DNA of 64,000 nt from Vineibacter terrae (GCF_008039615.1 NZ_VDUZ01000003.1:1-64000), one strand, 5' to 3'. Shown: positions 7,916 to 17,348, counted from the first letter of the stretch. Translations and numbers: made by a program. The notes: generated by a model from the sequence alone, not told the origin.

Positions 7916-8014
7916 CCGGGCCGAAGCTTGCCATTTGAGGATGCGGTTCCCGGCGATTGGCCGCCGGAAGCTTCTTCACGCCACGCATGGCGCCGTCGAA
8001 GAAAGGACCGCTTC

Positions 8015-9691
8015 ATGGAAGCTTCGAAAGCATTCGCACCGGGCCTGGCTCGGGCCATGATCGAGGGCGGCCCCCCTCGAACTGATCCTGATCGTCGCGT
8101 CAGCCTGCTCGCCGGCACGACAATCGCCGCCGTGCTGGCCCTCGCGTGCACGGCCTTCGACGCGGCGCCTGCGCAGGCCCAGGCGCCGGCCAAGCCCAAC
8201 ATCCTCGTGATCTTCGGCGACGATGTCGGGCAGGCGAACCTCAGCGCCTACACGCACGGCGTGATGGGCTACAAGACGCCCAACATCGACCGCATCGCCA
8301 CGGAAGGCATGCTGTTCACCGACTACTACGCGGAGAACAGCTGCACGGCGGGACGTTCGTCGTTCATCACCGGCCAGACGCCGCTGCGCACCGGCCTTTC
8401 CAAGGTCGGCATCCCTGGGGCGCCGGTCGGCCTGCAGAAGGGCGACATCACCATCGCGCAGGCGCTGAAGCCGCTCGGTTATGCCACCGGCCAGTTCGGC
8501 AAGAACCACCTGGGCGACAAGGACGAGTACCTGCCGACCGCCCATGGCTTCGATGAGTTCTTCGGCAACCTCTATCACCTCAATGCCGAGGAGGAGCCGG
8601 AGCGGCCATATTGGCTGAAGAACGATCCGGCGTTCGTCAAGGCCTACGCGCCGCGTGGCGTGATCAAGTCATCCGCCGACGGCAAGATCGAGGACTCCGG
8701 CCCGCTGACACGCAAGCGCATGGAGACCATCGACGACGAGACCACGGGTGCCGCGATCGACTTCATGACCCGCCAGGCACGCGCCAACCGGCCGTTCTTC
8801 ACCTGGATGAACTTCACCCGCATGCACATCTTCACGCATGTGCGCGAGTCGATGCGCGGTCAGAGCGGCATGCCGGGCAACGAATACGCCGACGGCATGA
8901 TCGAGATGGACATGAACGTCGGCAAGCTGCTGAAGACGCTCGAAGACCTTGGGATCGCCAACAACACGATCGTCATCTTCACCACCGACAACGGCCCGAA
9001 TGCGTTCACCTGGCCGGACGCGGCGACGACGCCGTTCCGCTCGGAGAAGGACACGAACTGGGAGGGCGCGTTCCGCGTGCCGGCCATGATCCGCTGGCCA
9101 GGCCAGATCAAGCCGGGGGGAATCGCCAACGGCATCGTCTCCGGCCTCGACTGGTTCCCGACCTTGCTCGCTGCGGCGGGAGACACCGCGGTGAAGGACC
9201 GGCTGCTCAAGGGCTGGCAGCCGCAGGGCAACCCGACGACCTTCCGCAATCATCTGGATGGCTTCAACCAGCTCGACTACCTCATGGGCAAGACCGACAA
9301 AAGCGCGCGTGACGAGTTCTTCTACTTCAACGACGACGGCGATCTCGTCGCGATGCGCTTCGACAACTGGAAGTTCGTCTTCGAGAAGCAGGAGCAGCCT
9401 GGCCAGTTTGACGTCTGGGCACATCCCTTCACCCGTCTGCGGGTGCCCAAGATGTTCAACCTGCGCATGGACCCGTACGAGCACGCTGAGATCTCAGGCA
9501 GTGGCTACGATCAGTGGCGGGTGGAGAACGCGTATCTGTTCGCCAAGGCTGTGATGAGCTCGGCTGCCTTCCTGCAGACCTTCGTCGAGTACCCGCCGAG
9601 CCAGCGGCCGGCGAGCTTCAGCATCGACCAGATCCGCCGGCAGGTCGACAAGAAGATCGACGAGTCCTTCAAGAAGCGCGGCGTGGAGTAG
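8015..9691 (+). CDS. Arylsulfatase 2, Tat-type leader
   Basis: A 558-residue paralogue of sulfatases 1 and 3. The formylglycine site is Cys110 in SCTAGR, metal ligands lie in ILVIFGDDVG (about 63-72) and FTTDNG, and GKNHLGD is kept. The leader contains DRRVSLLAG at about 26-34 and ends near AQAQA, again consistent with Tat export. The ATG at 8015 is preceded by GAAAGGA; the open frame upstream to 7928 has no ribosome site. It is a separate unit behind motif copy f and depends on FGE, encoded 2 kb upstream, for activation. It is closer in sequence to sulfatase 3 than to sulfatase 1 over the first 200 residues. Confidence 0.92.
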   Translation: MEASKAFAPGLARAMIEGGPPRTDPDRRVSLLAGTTIAAVLALACTAFDAAPAQAQAPAKPNILVIFGDDVGQANLSAYTHGVMGYKTPNIDRIATEGMLFTDYYAENSCTAGRSSFITGQTPLRTGLSKVGIPGAPVGLQKGDITIAQALKPLGYATGQFGKNHLGDKDEYLPTAHGFDEFFGNLYHLNAEEEPERPYWLKNDPAFVKAYAPRGVIKSSADGKIEDSGPLTRKRMETIDDETTGAAIDFMTRQARANRPFFTWMNFTRMHIFTHVRESMRGQSGMPGNEYADGMIEMDMNVGKLLKTLEDLGIANNTIVIFTTDNGPNAFTWPDAATTPFRSEKDTNWEGAFRVPAMIRWPGQIKPGGIANGIVSGLDWFPTLLAAAGDTAVKDRLLKGWQPQGNPTTFRNHLDGFNQLDYLMGKTDKSARDEFFYFNDDGDLVAMRFDNWKFVFEKQEQPGQFDVWAHPFTRLRVPKMFNLRMDPYEHAEISGSGYDQWRVENAYLFAKAVMSSAAFLQTFVEYPPSQRPASFSIDQIRRQVDKKIDESFKKRGVE

Positions 9692-9776
9692 GGCGGCCGT
9701 CTGACCCATATCGCTGACCGCCTCATCGTGGGGCGGTCAGCGTGTTCTCGGTCGTCCCGAGCGAAGCGAAGGACAG

Positions 9777-9889
9777 CCGGGAGCGCGCCACTCCAGTGGC
9801 GCACCGGCCCGGAGGGCCGGCTCTTGTCTTCGAGCCGACCATGATCCGGCGCTGCGCGCCGGTGCGCCACTGGAGTGGCGCGCTCCCGG
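9777..9889. repeat. Perfect 31-bp inverted repeat
   Basis: Arms at 9777-9807 and 9859-9889 begin CCGGGAGCGCGCCACTCC and pair perfectly over 31 bp, with an inner GGCCCGGAGGGCC hairpin. A GTCGTCCCGAGCGAAGCGAAG stretch just before it resembles the family-A arm. It fills most of the gap between sulfatase 2 and the next gene; no gene is seen here. Confidence 0.85.
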
Positions 9890-9959
9890 CGAAGATTCAG
9901 CCCGATTTGCGGGCGAGAGTGACTGTACGATCATGTCCGGACCGGTAGGATCAACGCGA

Positions 9960-12506
9960 ATGCCATCCCGCAAGCGTCCGGTTGGTGCGCCGCGCAAGGC
10001 GCCACGTGCGGAGACGGCTCCCGGCGGCGCGGCGGTCGAGGGCCGTGCGCTCGCCGCGCTGGCGCTGCTGCTGTTCCTGTCCGGCGCCGCGGCGCTGGTC
10101 TACCAGGTCCTCTGGATCAAGCAGCTTTCCCTTGTCGTCGGCGTCGATGTCCATGCCGTGGCGGCCGGCGTCAGCGCCTTCTTCGCCGGCCTCGCGCTCG
10201 GCGGCTTCGTGCTCGGGCGATGGGCCGACCGCGTGGCGCGGCCGTTGTTCTTCTACGCCGTGCTGGAGGCCGGTGTCGCCGTGCTCGGCGTGGCGACGAC
10301 GCTGGGCCTGGCCCACGCCGCGCCGCTGTTCGCCACCCTCGAGGCGCATGGCGGGCTGCTGGCCTGGGTGCCGCTGCTGGCGCTTGTCGGCGTGGCGCCC
10401 TTCCTGATGGGCGGGACGCTTCCCGTGCTGGTCCGGGCCCTGCGCCTCCAGGCCGGGCAGGTCGGCGGCGGGGGCGGGCGCCTCTACGCGGCCAACACCG
10501 CCGGCGCGATCGCCGGGGCCTTGCTGGCGTCCTTCCTCCTCATCCCGGCGCTCGGCGTGCGGGGCTCGGCCTACGCGGCAGCCGCGGCCAACCTGGTCGC
10601 TGCCGTCGGCGCCCTGGCGCTCGTCCGCCGCGCGCCGCCGGCCGTGCGCATCGCTGCGCTGGCTAGGCCGGCAAGCGACGCACGCGCGGCCATCATCCTC
10701 TATGCGCTCGCCGGCGGCATCGCGCTGGGCTACGAGGTGGTGTGGTCGCAGGCGATCGTGCAGTTCGTCAGCACCCGCAGCTTCGCGTTCTCCGTCGTGC
10801 TGGCGACATACCTCACAGGCCTGGTGGCCGGCGCCGCGTTGTTCGCGCGCTGGGTGGATCGCGTGCGCGATCCCTGGGCGGCGTTCGGCCTGCTGATCGC
10901 GGCGGCCGGGCTTGTCGCGCTGCTCGAGATCGCGGTCCTGGGACGCTGGGTGATCATCCTGCAGACCGCCGTCGAGTCCGCGATCCTGGCCTGGACGGAC
11001 AGCGCCTTCGCCGGCATGTGCGCGCGTTTCGCCGTGGCGGCGGCGTGCTTCGTCTTCCTGCCGACGCTCCTGCTCGGCGCGGCCTTCCCGGCCGTGCTGC
11101 GGCTGGCGGTCGATCCGCGGCATGTCGGCCGCGACGTGGGCGCGGTGGTCGCGTTCAACACCATCGGCGGCATTGTCGGTACGGTCCTCACCGGCTTTGT
11201 CCTGGTGCCGCAGCTCGGGCTTGTCCGCACCCTGGCGGCCCTGGCGATCGCGGCCGCGGCGCTGGGCATCGTGGCGGTGATGCGCGGCCAGGCATCGAAC
11301 GCACGCGCCGGCTGGGCCGTGGTCGGCCTCGGGATTGCTGCCGTGATCGCCGCGGTCGTGACGCCGTCCGATCGCCTCGCCAGCCTGCTGGCAGGGTCGC
11401 GCGGCGGCAGGCTGGTCTCCTACGAAGAAGGCCGTGGCGCCACAGTCGCGGTGATCGAGCAGTCGCTGGGACGCACCCGGTTCCAGCGTCTTTACATCCA
11501 GGGCGTCTCGAACTCCGGCGATGCCATGCCCTCGCTGCGCTACATGCGCCTGCAGGCCCTGCTGCCGCTGATTATCCATGGCGGCGAGCCGCGTTCGGCG
11601 CTGGTGATCGGCCTGGGCACCGGCATCACGGCCGGGGCGCTGCTGCCGTACCCCGGCCTGGAGCGGCGGGTCGTCGCCGAGCTGCTGCCGGCGGTGCGGC
11701 GCTCCGCACCGATCTTCCGTGGCAATTTCGGTGCCGGCTCGGATCCGCGGCTCGATATCCGGCTGCGCGATGGCCGGCGCGAGCTGCTGCGCAGCGCCGA
11801 CACCTACGATCTCATCACCCTGGAGCCGCCGCCGCCATCGGCTGCCGGGGTCGTGAACCTCTACTCGAGCGACTTCTACCGGCTCGCCGCCGCACGCCTG
11901 GGGCAGGGCGGCCTCATGGCCCAATGGCTGCCGCTGGCGACGCAGAACGACGAGGATTCCCGCTCCCTGGTGCGCAGCTTCCTGGACGTCTTTCCGCACG
12001 CCTCGCTGTGGACGACGGAGTTCCACGAGATGCTGCTGATCGGCTCCCAGGAGCCGGTCGTGCTGGATGTGCCGCGCATCGCGCAACGGTTCGCGCAGCC
12101 CGGTGTGGCCGCCGCCCTGCGCGAGGTCGGCGTCGCGTCGCCGGCCGCGCTGCTCGCGACCTGGGTCACCGGCCGCGGCGGCCTGGAGCGCTACGCCGGC
12201 GATGCGTCGCCGGTCACCGACGACCAGCCGCGGATCGAATACGCGCCCTGGGTGCGCCAGCAGGAATTCGCGCGCGTGCTGCCGCGCCTGCTCGATCTGC
12301 GCAGCGATCCGCCGCTGCGTGGCGCCGACGAGGCGTTCGTGGCCGCGCTGGCGCGGGAGCGCGACCGGCTGCTGGCCTTCTACGGCGCGGGCCTGCACGC
12401 CTACAAGGGAGAGCGTGCGCTCTGGGCCAGCCAGATCCAGCAGGTGATGAAGGAAGACAGCCTCAATCCCTATTATTCCTGGTTCAGCGGAGGCGCACGC
12501 CAATAG
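9960..12506 (+). CDS. Fused membrane transporter-like / spermidine synthase-like protein
   Basis: This 848-residue protein joins an N-terminal block of many membrane segments (about residues 30-460) to a C-terminal soluble domain of the spermidine/spermine synthase fold. The soluble part has a SAM-type glycine loop, VIGLGTGITAG, and ITLEPPPPSAAGVVNLYS, where the acidic site of true spermidine synthases would lie. Family members are annotated as fused MFS/spermidine synthase; aminopropyl transfer is unproven and the key aspartates look altered. The start is uncertain: ATG 9960 follows TAGGAT, and an in-frame ATG at 9933 has no ribosome site. It stands between repeats, so probably monocistronic. 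Confidence 0.85.
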   Translation: MPSRKRPVGAPRKAPRAETAPGGAAVEGRALAALALLLFLSGAAALVYQVLWIKQLSLVVGVDVHAVAAGVSAFFAGLALGGFVLGRWADRVARPLFFYAVLEAGVAVLGVATTLGLAHAAPLFATLEAHGGLLAWVPLLALVGVAPFLMGGTLPVLVRALRLQAGQVGGGGGRLYAANTAGAIAGALLASFLLIPALGVRGSAYAAAAANLVAAVGALALVRRAPPAVRIAALARPASDARAAIILYALAGGIALGYEVVWSQAIVQFVSTRSFAFSVVLATYLTGLVAGAALFARWVDRVRDPWAAFGLLIAAAGLVALLEIAVLGRWVIILQTAVESAILAWTDSAFAGMCARFAVAAACFVFLPTLLLGAAFPAVLRLAVDPRHVGRDVGAVVAFNTIGGIVGTVLTGFVLVPQLGLVRTLAALAIAAAALGIVAVMRGQASNARAGWAVVGLGIAAVIAAVVTPSDRLASLLAGSRGGRLVSYEEGRGATVAVIEQSLGRTRFQRLYIQGVSNSGDAMPSLRYMRLQALLPLIIHGGEPRSALVIGLGTGITAGALLPYPGLERRVVAELLPAVRRSAPIFRGNFGAGSDPRLDIRLRDGRRELLRSADTYDLITLEPPPPSAAGVVNLYSSDFYRLAAARLGQGGLMAQWLPLATQNDEDSRSLVRSFLDVFPHASLWTTEFHEMLLIGSQEPVVLDVPRIAQRFAQPGVAAALREVGVASPAALLATWVTGRGGLERYAGDASPVTDDQPRIEYAPWVRQQEFARVLPRLLDLRSDPPLRGADEAFVAALARERDRLLAFYGAGLHAYKGERALWASQIQQVMKEDSLNPYYSWFSGGARQ

Positions 12507-12513
12507 CGTCAGC

Positions 12514-12540
12514 CCTCGCCCCGCGAGAGCGGGGAGAGGG
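12514..12540 (+). terminator. Hairpin after the spermidine synthase-like gene
   Basis: CCCTC-g-CCCCGC-gaga-GCGGGG-a-GAGGG forms a strong stem eight bases after the stop codon. There is no T-run, so it may be a 3' stabiliser or Rho-assisted end rather than a classic terminator. A similar CCCCGC hairpin occurs at 23792-23807. Confidence 0.45.
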
Positions 12541-12693
12541 CAGGGCATTCGCATATGCCCCTACCGTCATACCGAGCGTAGCGAGGGATCTCCCGCGAAT
12601 TGCGCACCGTGCGCCTTGCCGCAGGAGATCCCTCTCCTGAGCCTGTCGAAGGGGGCGCTCGGGATGACAGCGAGGTCATATGCGAATCCCCTG
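12541..12693. repeat. Family-A palindromic repeat, copy 2 (long form)
   Basis: The short-form core is nested inside longer arms CAGGGCATTCGCATATG and CATATGCGAATCCCCTG. An extra TCTCCTGAGCCTGTCGAAG insert breaks the right arm, as in copy 4. It lies between the spermidine synthase-like gene and the TRIC-family gene, and ends 21 bp before the latter's start. Confidence 0.85.
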
Positions 12694-12714
12694 GCTGTGA
12701 TCGGGTGTCGACCT

Positions 12715-13344
12715 ATGCTTCTCTACTATCTTGAAATGATTGGAACCGCGGTGTTTGCCGCCACGGGCGTGCTGGCGGTCAAGCGTCAAGGCCTGGATGT
12801 GATCGGTGGGCTGATCCTGGGGGTCGTGGCTGCGCTGGGCGGCGGAACGGTGCGCGACATGGCCATCGACGCGCCGGTCTTCTGGATCAGGGACTTCAAC
12901 TATGTCTGGGTCGCCGTGGTAGCCGCGCTCGTGGCCTTCTTTTTCAAGCGCCCATCGCTGCGCCACCGGCCTCTGCTCTACCTGGACGCATGGGGCGCGG
13001 CGCTGTTTGCCGTGGTCGCCACGGACAAGGTGCTTGCCCTCCAGCTCGGCGCGCCCGTGGCTGTCACCATGGGGGTGCTTACCGGCATCGGCGGCGGCTT
13101 GCTGCGCGATATCCTGGCCGGGCGGCCGACGCTGCTCATGTCGCGCGAAATCTATGCAACCCCCATCCTGCTGGGCTGCGTCCTGCTGGTCCTGCTGCGG
13201 CACGCCACCCCCGGCCTTGCCTACAGCGGCCTGGCCGCGCTGGCGTTCATCGGCGGTCTGCGCAGCTGTGCGCTCTACTGGAGCCTGCAGATGCCGGCCT
13301 GGTTGACCAGCCGGGAAGACGCGCCCCGCGACGCCGCGGAATGA
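12715..13344 (+). CDS. TRIC/UPF0126 family membrane protein
   Basis: A 209-residue inner-membrane protein with seven predicted membrane segments in two related halves. Each half has the family signature: GGLILGVVAALGGGTVRDM near residues 31-49 and GVLTGIGGGLLRDIL near 119-133. This is the UPF0126 (YadS/YicG) family; prokaryotic TRIC members of this fold form trimeric cation channels, so ion conduction is a reasonable inference. The ATG at 12715 starts the conserved region directly; frame extending to 12616 reads through repeat A and is rejected. The ribosome site is weak. It is followed at once by motif copy g for the next unit. Confidence 0.88.
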   Translation: MLLYYLEMIGTAVFAATGVLAVKRQGLDVIGGLILGVVAALGGGTVRDMAIDAPVFWIRDFNYVWVAVVAALVAFFFKRPSLRHRPLLYLDAWGAALFAVVATDKVLALQLGAPVAVTMGVLTGIGGGLLRDILAGRPTLLMSREIYATPILLGCVLLVLLRHATPGLAYSGLAALAFIGGLRSCALYWSLQMPAWLTSREDAPRDAAE

Positions 13345-13377
13345 CGGTCGTTTCGCACCCCGGATACCAGCGACGCG

Positions 13378-13394
13378 GTTCGGGTTTCGGATAG
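13378..13394 (+). promoter_or_regulatory. Conserved 17-bp motif, copy g
   Basis: Plus-strand GTTCGGGTTTCGGATAG, the seventh base being G. It lies 91 bp before the ATG of sulfatase 3. Confidence 0.65.
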
Positions 13395-13485
13395 AGGACC
13401 GGCCACCCGCCGCAGGAAGATGTCGCCACAGCGGCGCATTATCGGGCCTTGTCGCGGCCTGTCGTCAACGAAAGGAGCGGCGTGG

Positions 13486-15168
13486 ATGTCCAGGAAATCC
13501 GTCGAGCCCGAAGCTGCGGGCGGCAACCGTGTGTCCGATCCTGAACATCCCGGTGTCAACCGGCGCAACGTGCTGCTGGGCGGCACGACCCTGGCGACAG
13601 CGTCGGCGGCCGTCGCGTCGGTGCTGGTGGCGCAATCCACCGCCCCAGCCCGGGCGCAGGCACCCACGCCGCCTTCCGGGCGCAAGCCGAACATCCTGGT
13701 GATCTTCGGTGACGACATCGGTCAGACCAACCTCAGCGCCTATTCCTTCGGCCTGATGGGCTACAAGACGCCCAACATCGATCGCATCGCCCGCGAAGGC
13801 ATGATGTTCACCGACTACTACGCCGAGCAGAGCTGCACGGCGGGCCGGTCGACCTTCATCACGGGCCAGTGCACGCTGCGCACCGGTCTTTCCAAGGTGG
13901 GCATGCCGGGCGCCACCGTCGGGCTCCAGGCGCGGGATGCGACGCTGGCCGAGCTTCTCAAGCCGCTGGGCTATGCCACCGGCCAGTTCGGCAAGAACCA
14001 TCTCGGCGATCGCAACGAGTTCCTGCCGACCAATCACGGCTTCGACGAGTTCTTCGGCAATCTCTACCATCTCAACGCCGAGGAAGACCCGGAGAACCGC
14101 TTCTATCCGCGCGATCCCGAGTTCCGCAAGCGCTTCGGTCCGCGCGGTGTCGTGAGGTCGTCCGCCGACGGCAAGATCGAGGACACCGGTCCGCTGACCC
14201 GCAAGCGCATGGAGACGATCGACGACGAGACGTCGGCGGCGGCCATCGATTTCATGCAGCGCCAGGCAAAGGCCAACCGGCCATTCTTCTGCTGGTTCAA
14301 TTCCACCCGCATGCATTTCCGCACGCATGTGCGCGAATCGCATCGCAGCCCGCCGGGCCTGACCGCCAGAACCGAGTACGCCGACGGCATGGTCGAGCAT
14401 GACGCCACCATCGGCCAGATCCTGAAGGCGGTGGACGACCTCGGGATCGGCAACGATACCATCGTCCTCTATACCACCGACAACGGTCCGCATCAGAATT
14501 CCTGGCCCGATGCGGGAACGACGCCGTTCCGCAGCGAGAAGAACACCAACTGGGAAGGCGCCTTCCGCGTCCCCTGCATGATCCGCTGGCCCGGCCGCAT
14601 TCAACCGGGCTCCGTCTCGAACGAGCTGATCAGCGGCCTCGACTGGGTGCCGACTCTGATGGCGGCGGCGGGCGAGGCCGACATCAAGGAAAAGCTGCTC
14701 AAGGGTCACCAGGCCGGCGCCAAGACCTTCAAGGTCCATCTCGACGGCTACAACCAGCTTGCCCATATCACCGGCCAGCAGCCGAAGGGCGCGCGCAAGG
14801 AGTTCATCTACTTCAACGACGATGGCGACCTCGTGGCCTTGCGCTACGAGAACTGGAAGGTCGTCTTCGAGGAGCAGCGGGCGACCGGCACGATGCGGAT
14901 CTGGGCCGAGCCATTCACGTCCCTGCGTGCCCCTAAGCTGTTCGATTTGCGGGCCGACCCGTTCGAGCGCGCCGACATAACCTCGAATACCTACTACGAC
15001 TGGCTCATGTCGGATGGGGCGGGCGTGTTCTTGGCGGCGCCCGCCATCGTGGGCCAGTTCCTCGCCACGTTCAAGGAATACCCTCCCAGCCAGCGGCCTT
15101 CGAGCTTCAGCATCGACCAGATCGTCGAGAAGATGCAGCGCAGCTTCGACGCGGCGCACGGGAAATAG
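13486..15168 (+). CDS. Arylsulfatase 3, Tat-exported
   Basis: A 560-residue type I sulfatase, the third paralogue in the window. The site converted to formylglycine is Cys117 in SCTAGR; ILVIFGDDIG (about 70-79), GKNHLGD and YTTDNG supply the usual metal and sulfate ligands. The leader has a twin-arginine motif, NRRNVLLGG at about 25-33, and ends near ARAQA. The ATG at 13486 follows AAAGGAG; the frame open to 13420 has no such site. The HAD phosphatase gene starts 12 bp after its stop, so the two form an operon, possibly running on into moxR. Confidence 0.92.
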   Translation: MSRKSVEPEAAGGNRVSDPEHPGVNRRNVLLGGTTLATASAAVASVLVAQSTAPARAQAPTPPSGRKPNILVIFGDDIGQTNLSAYSFGLMGYKTPNIDRIAREGMMFTDYYAEQSCTAGRSTFITGQCTLRTGLSKVGMPGATVGLQARDATLAELLKPLGYATGQFGKNHLGDRNEFLPTNHGFDEFFGNLYHLNAEEDPENRFYPRDPEFRKRFGPRGVVRSSADGKIEDTGPLTRKRMETIDDETSAAAIDFMQRQAKANRPFFCWFNSTRMHFRTHVRESHRSPPGLTARTEYADGMVEHDATIGQILKAVDDLGIGNDTIVLYTTDNGPHQNSWPDAGTTPFRSEKNTNWEGAFRVPCMIRWPGRIQPGSVSNELISGLDWVPTLMAAAGEADIKEKLLKGHQAGAKTFKVHLDGYNQLAHITGQQPKGARKEFIYFNDDGDLVALRYENWKVVFEEQRATGTMRIWAEPFTSLRAPKLFDLRADPFERADITSNTYYDWLMSDGAGVFLAAPAIVGQFLATFKEYPPSQRPSSFSIDQIVEKMQRSFDAAHGK

Positions 15169-15180
15169 GAGAAATCCGAT

Positions 15181-16185
15181 ATGCATGGTCGTCGCGCCTT
15201 GCTGAGGTCGGGCCTGGTCGCTGCGCTCTGCGGCATGGGTGCCGTGCCGGTCCGGGCGCAGGCTGAGCCGCTGCCGTCGTGGAATGATGGCGATGCGAAG
15301 AAAGCGATCACGGACTTCGTCGAGCGGGTGACACACGAAGGTATCGCCAACTATGTCAAGCCCGCCGAGCGTATCGCTGTTTTCGACAACGACGGCACCC
15401 TGTGGGCCGAACAGCCGGCCTATTTCCAGCTCGCCTTCGCGCTCGATCGGGTCAAGGCGATGGCGCCGCAGCATCCGGAGTGGAAGACGAAGCAGCCCTT
15501 CAAGGCGGTGCTCGAGGGCGACCAGCGGGCATTGGCCGCTGCGGGTGAGAAAGGCCTGCTGCAGATCGTGGCTGCCACGCACGCCGGGATGACGACCGAG
15601 GCCTTCGCCAAGACTGTCGCCGACTGGCTTGCCACCGCCCGCCATCCGCGCTTCAACCGGCCATATGATCAGCTCGTGTACCAGCCGATGCTGGAAGTGC
15701 TGGCCTGGCTGCGTGCCAACGGCTTCAAGACGTTCATCGTGTCCGGCGGCGGCGTCGAGTTCATGCGCGTCTTCGCGGAACGGACCTACGGCATTCCGCC
15801 GGAGCAGGTGGTCGGCTCGTCGGGCGTCGTGAAGTTCCAGATCGGCAAGGACGGCAAGCCATCCCTCACCAAGGAGGCCAAGGTCGAGTTCATCGACGAT
15901 GGGCCGGGCAAGCCGGTCGGCATCAACCGCTTCATCGGCCGGCGTCCCATCTTCGCCTTCGGCAATTCGGATGGCGACCAGCAGATGCTTCAGTACACGG
16001 CAGCGGGCGAGGGCGCGCGTTTCATGGGGCTGGTGCACCACACCGATGCCGAGCGCGAGTTCGCCTACGACCGGAAGTCGCATGTCGGCAAGCTCGACAA
16101 GGCGTTGGACGAGGCGATCGCCCGGAAATGGACGGTGGTCGACATGAAGAAGGACTGGCGCACGGTCTTCCCGGCGCCAAAGTAG
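15181..16185 (+). CDS. Periplasmic HAD-family phosphatase
   Basis: A 334-residue haloacid-dehalogenase superfamily hydrolase. The nucleophile motif AVFDNDGTLW gives Asp69 and general acid Asp71. Motif II is FIVSGGG, and the motif III/IV region is FAFGNSDGDQQM. The leader has GRRALLRSG and ends near VRAQA, so export, possibly by Tat, is likely. Relatives are annotated as HAD or phosphoserine phosphatase-like proteins and often adjoin arylsulfatases. It sits 12 bp behind sulfatase 3. A phosphatase acting on the same sulfated or phosphorylated substrates is an inference. A family-B repeat separates it from moxR. Confidence 0.9.
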   Translation: MHGRRALLRSGLVAALCGMGAVPVRAQAEPLPSWNDGDAKKAITDFVERVTHEGIANYVKPAERIAVFDNDGTLWAEQPAYFQLAFALDRVKAMAPQHPEWKTKQPFKAVLEGDQRALAAAGEKGLLQIVAATHAGMTTEAFAKTVADWLATARHPRFNRPYDQLVYQPMLEVLAWLRANGFKTFIVSGGGVEFMRVFAERTYGIPPEQVVGSSGVVKFQIGKDGKPSLTKEAKVEFIDDGPGKPVGINRFIGRRPIFAFGNSDGDQQMLQYTAAGEGARFMGLVHHTDAEREFAYDRKSHVGKLDKALDEAIARKWTVVDMKKDWRTVFPAPK

Positions 16186-16200
16186 GCATGTCTTTCCATT

Positions 16201-16300
16201 CGGACCGCGCGCGTCCACGCGCGCATCGGCGCGTCAGCGCCGACGAGGATCCGCTCTTCGCTTCGCTTCGAGCGAGTGCGCGCGTGGACGCGCGCGGTCC
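16201..16300. repeat. Family-B palindromic repeat, copy 1
   Basis: A 100-bp inverted repeat with arms CGGACCGCGCGCGTCCACGC and its complement, and an inner GTCAGCGCC/CTTCGCTTCG loop region. It lies between the HAD phosphatase and moxR. Copies 2 and 3 are at 22683 and 25465. Confidence 0.88.
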
Positions 16301-16325
16301 AAGGTAAGAGAAGACCGAGCGAGAT

Positions 16326-17345
16326 ATGACCGACGTAAGCACACCGACTCAACCCGCCCCATCACCCACGCGCGACGCCGTGCTCGAGCTCAAGGCGCGC
16401 ATCGGCCGTGCCGTGCTGGGCCAGGACCGCCTGATCGAGAGCATGCTGATCGGGCTGCTGGCCAACGGCAACCTGCTGCTGGAGAGCCTGCCGGGCCTGG
16501 CCAAGACGCGTGCCGTCAAGACGCTGGCGAAGAACCTCGCCGCCGACCTGTCGCGCATCCAGTTCACGCCCGACCTGCTGCCGTCGGACGTGACCGGCGC
16601 GGAGATCTACCTGCAGACCGAGAAGGGCGGCGAGTTCCGCTTCCAGCAGGGGCCGATCTTCGCCAATCTCGTGCTGGCCGACGAGATCAACCGCGCCCCG
16701 GCCAAGGTGCAGTCGGCGCTGCTGGAGGCGATGGAGGAGCGCCAGGTCACCGTGGCCGGCAAGACGTACAAGATGCCCGCGCTGTTCATGGTGCTGGCAA
16801 CGCAGAACCCGATCGAGCAGGAGGGAACATACCCGCTGCCGGAAGCGCAGATGGACCGCTTCCTGATGCATGTCGTGATCACCTATCCCGACGAGGCGGC
16901 CGAGGGCGAGATCATCAAGCTCGTGCGCGAAGAGAATGCGCAGGCGCCCAGGTCAGGGGAGGGCGCGCCCCCGCCGCCTAAGCCGATCCCGCAGCAGGCG
17001 ATCCTCGACGCGCGGCGCGAGATCGACCACATCTTCGTCTCGGATCTGGCGCAGCGCTACATCGTCGACGTGGTCTTCGCGACCCGCTTCCCCGATCGCT
17101 ACGGCGAGCCGCTGAGCAAGTGGATCCAGATCGGCGCCAGCCCGCGCGGCAGCCTGGGGCTCGATCGCTGCGCGCGCGTGCGCGCCTGGCTCGACGGCAA
17201 AGGCTTTGTGACGCCTGATCACGTGCGCGCCGTCATGCATGACTGCCTGCGCCACCGCCTGATCCTGACCTACGAGGCGTTGGCCGAGGGCATCACCGCC
17301 GACCAGGCGATCGACAAGATCGCGTCCGTGGTCGCGGCGGCGTGA
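16326..17345 (+). CDS. MoxR family AAA+ ATPase
   Basis: A 339-residue MoxR AAA+ ATPase. Walker A is ESLPGLAKT (about 53-61), the MoxR variant of GxxxxGKT; Walker B is NLVLADE (114-120); sensor 1 lies in VLATQNPIEQ. The C-terminal lid domain is complete. MoxR ATPases act with von Willebrand factor A proteins as chaperone-like systems for metal-enzyme maturation or envelope stress. Its usual partners (DUF58, DUF4381, BatA, BatB/C, BatD) start only at 21296, 4 kb away, with an accessory island between. The ATG at 16326 has only a weak ribosome site (GAGCGAG). Confidence 0.93.
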   Translation: MTDVSTPTQPAPSPTRDAVLELKARIGRAVLGQDRLIESMLIGLLANGNLLLESLPGLAKTRAVKTLAKNLAADLSRIQFTPDLLPSDVTGAEIYLQTEKGGEFRFQQGPIFANLVLADEINRAPAKVQSALLEAMEERQVTVAGKTYKMPALFMVLATQNPIEQEGTYPLPEAQMDRFLMHVVITYPDEAAEGEIIKLVREENAQAPRSGEGAPPPPKPIPQQAILDARREIDHIFVSDLAQRYIVDVVFATRFPDRYGEPLSKWIQIGASPRGSLGLDRCARVRAWLDGKGFVTPDHVRAVMHDCLRHRLILTYEALAEGITADQAIDKIASVVAAA

Positions 17346-17348
17346 AGG

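Noticed and set aside
13465-16218. A 917-codon open frame on the minus strand opposite sulfatase 3 and the HAD phosphatase
   Set aside because: Its translation is rich in Arg, Ala, Leu and Gly with no recognisable motif, while the plus strand has full sulfatase and HAD motifs. Long antisense frames are expected at this G+C content. The same reason applies to frames at 9951-12554, 37927-40155, 42451-45042 and 61097-63793.
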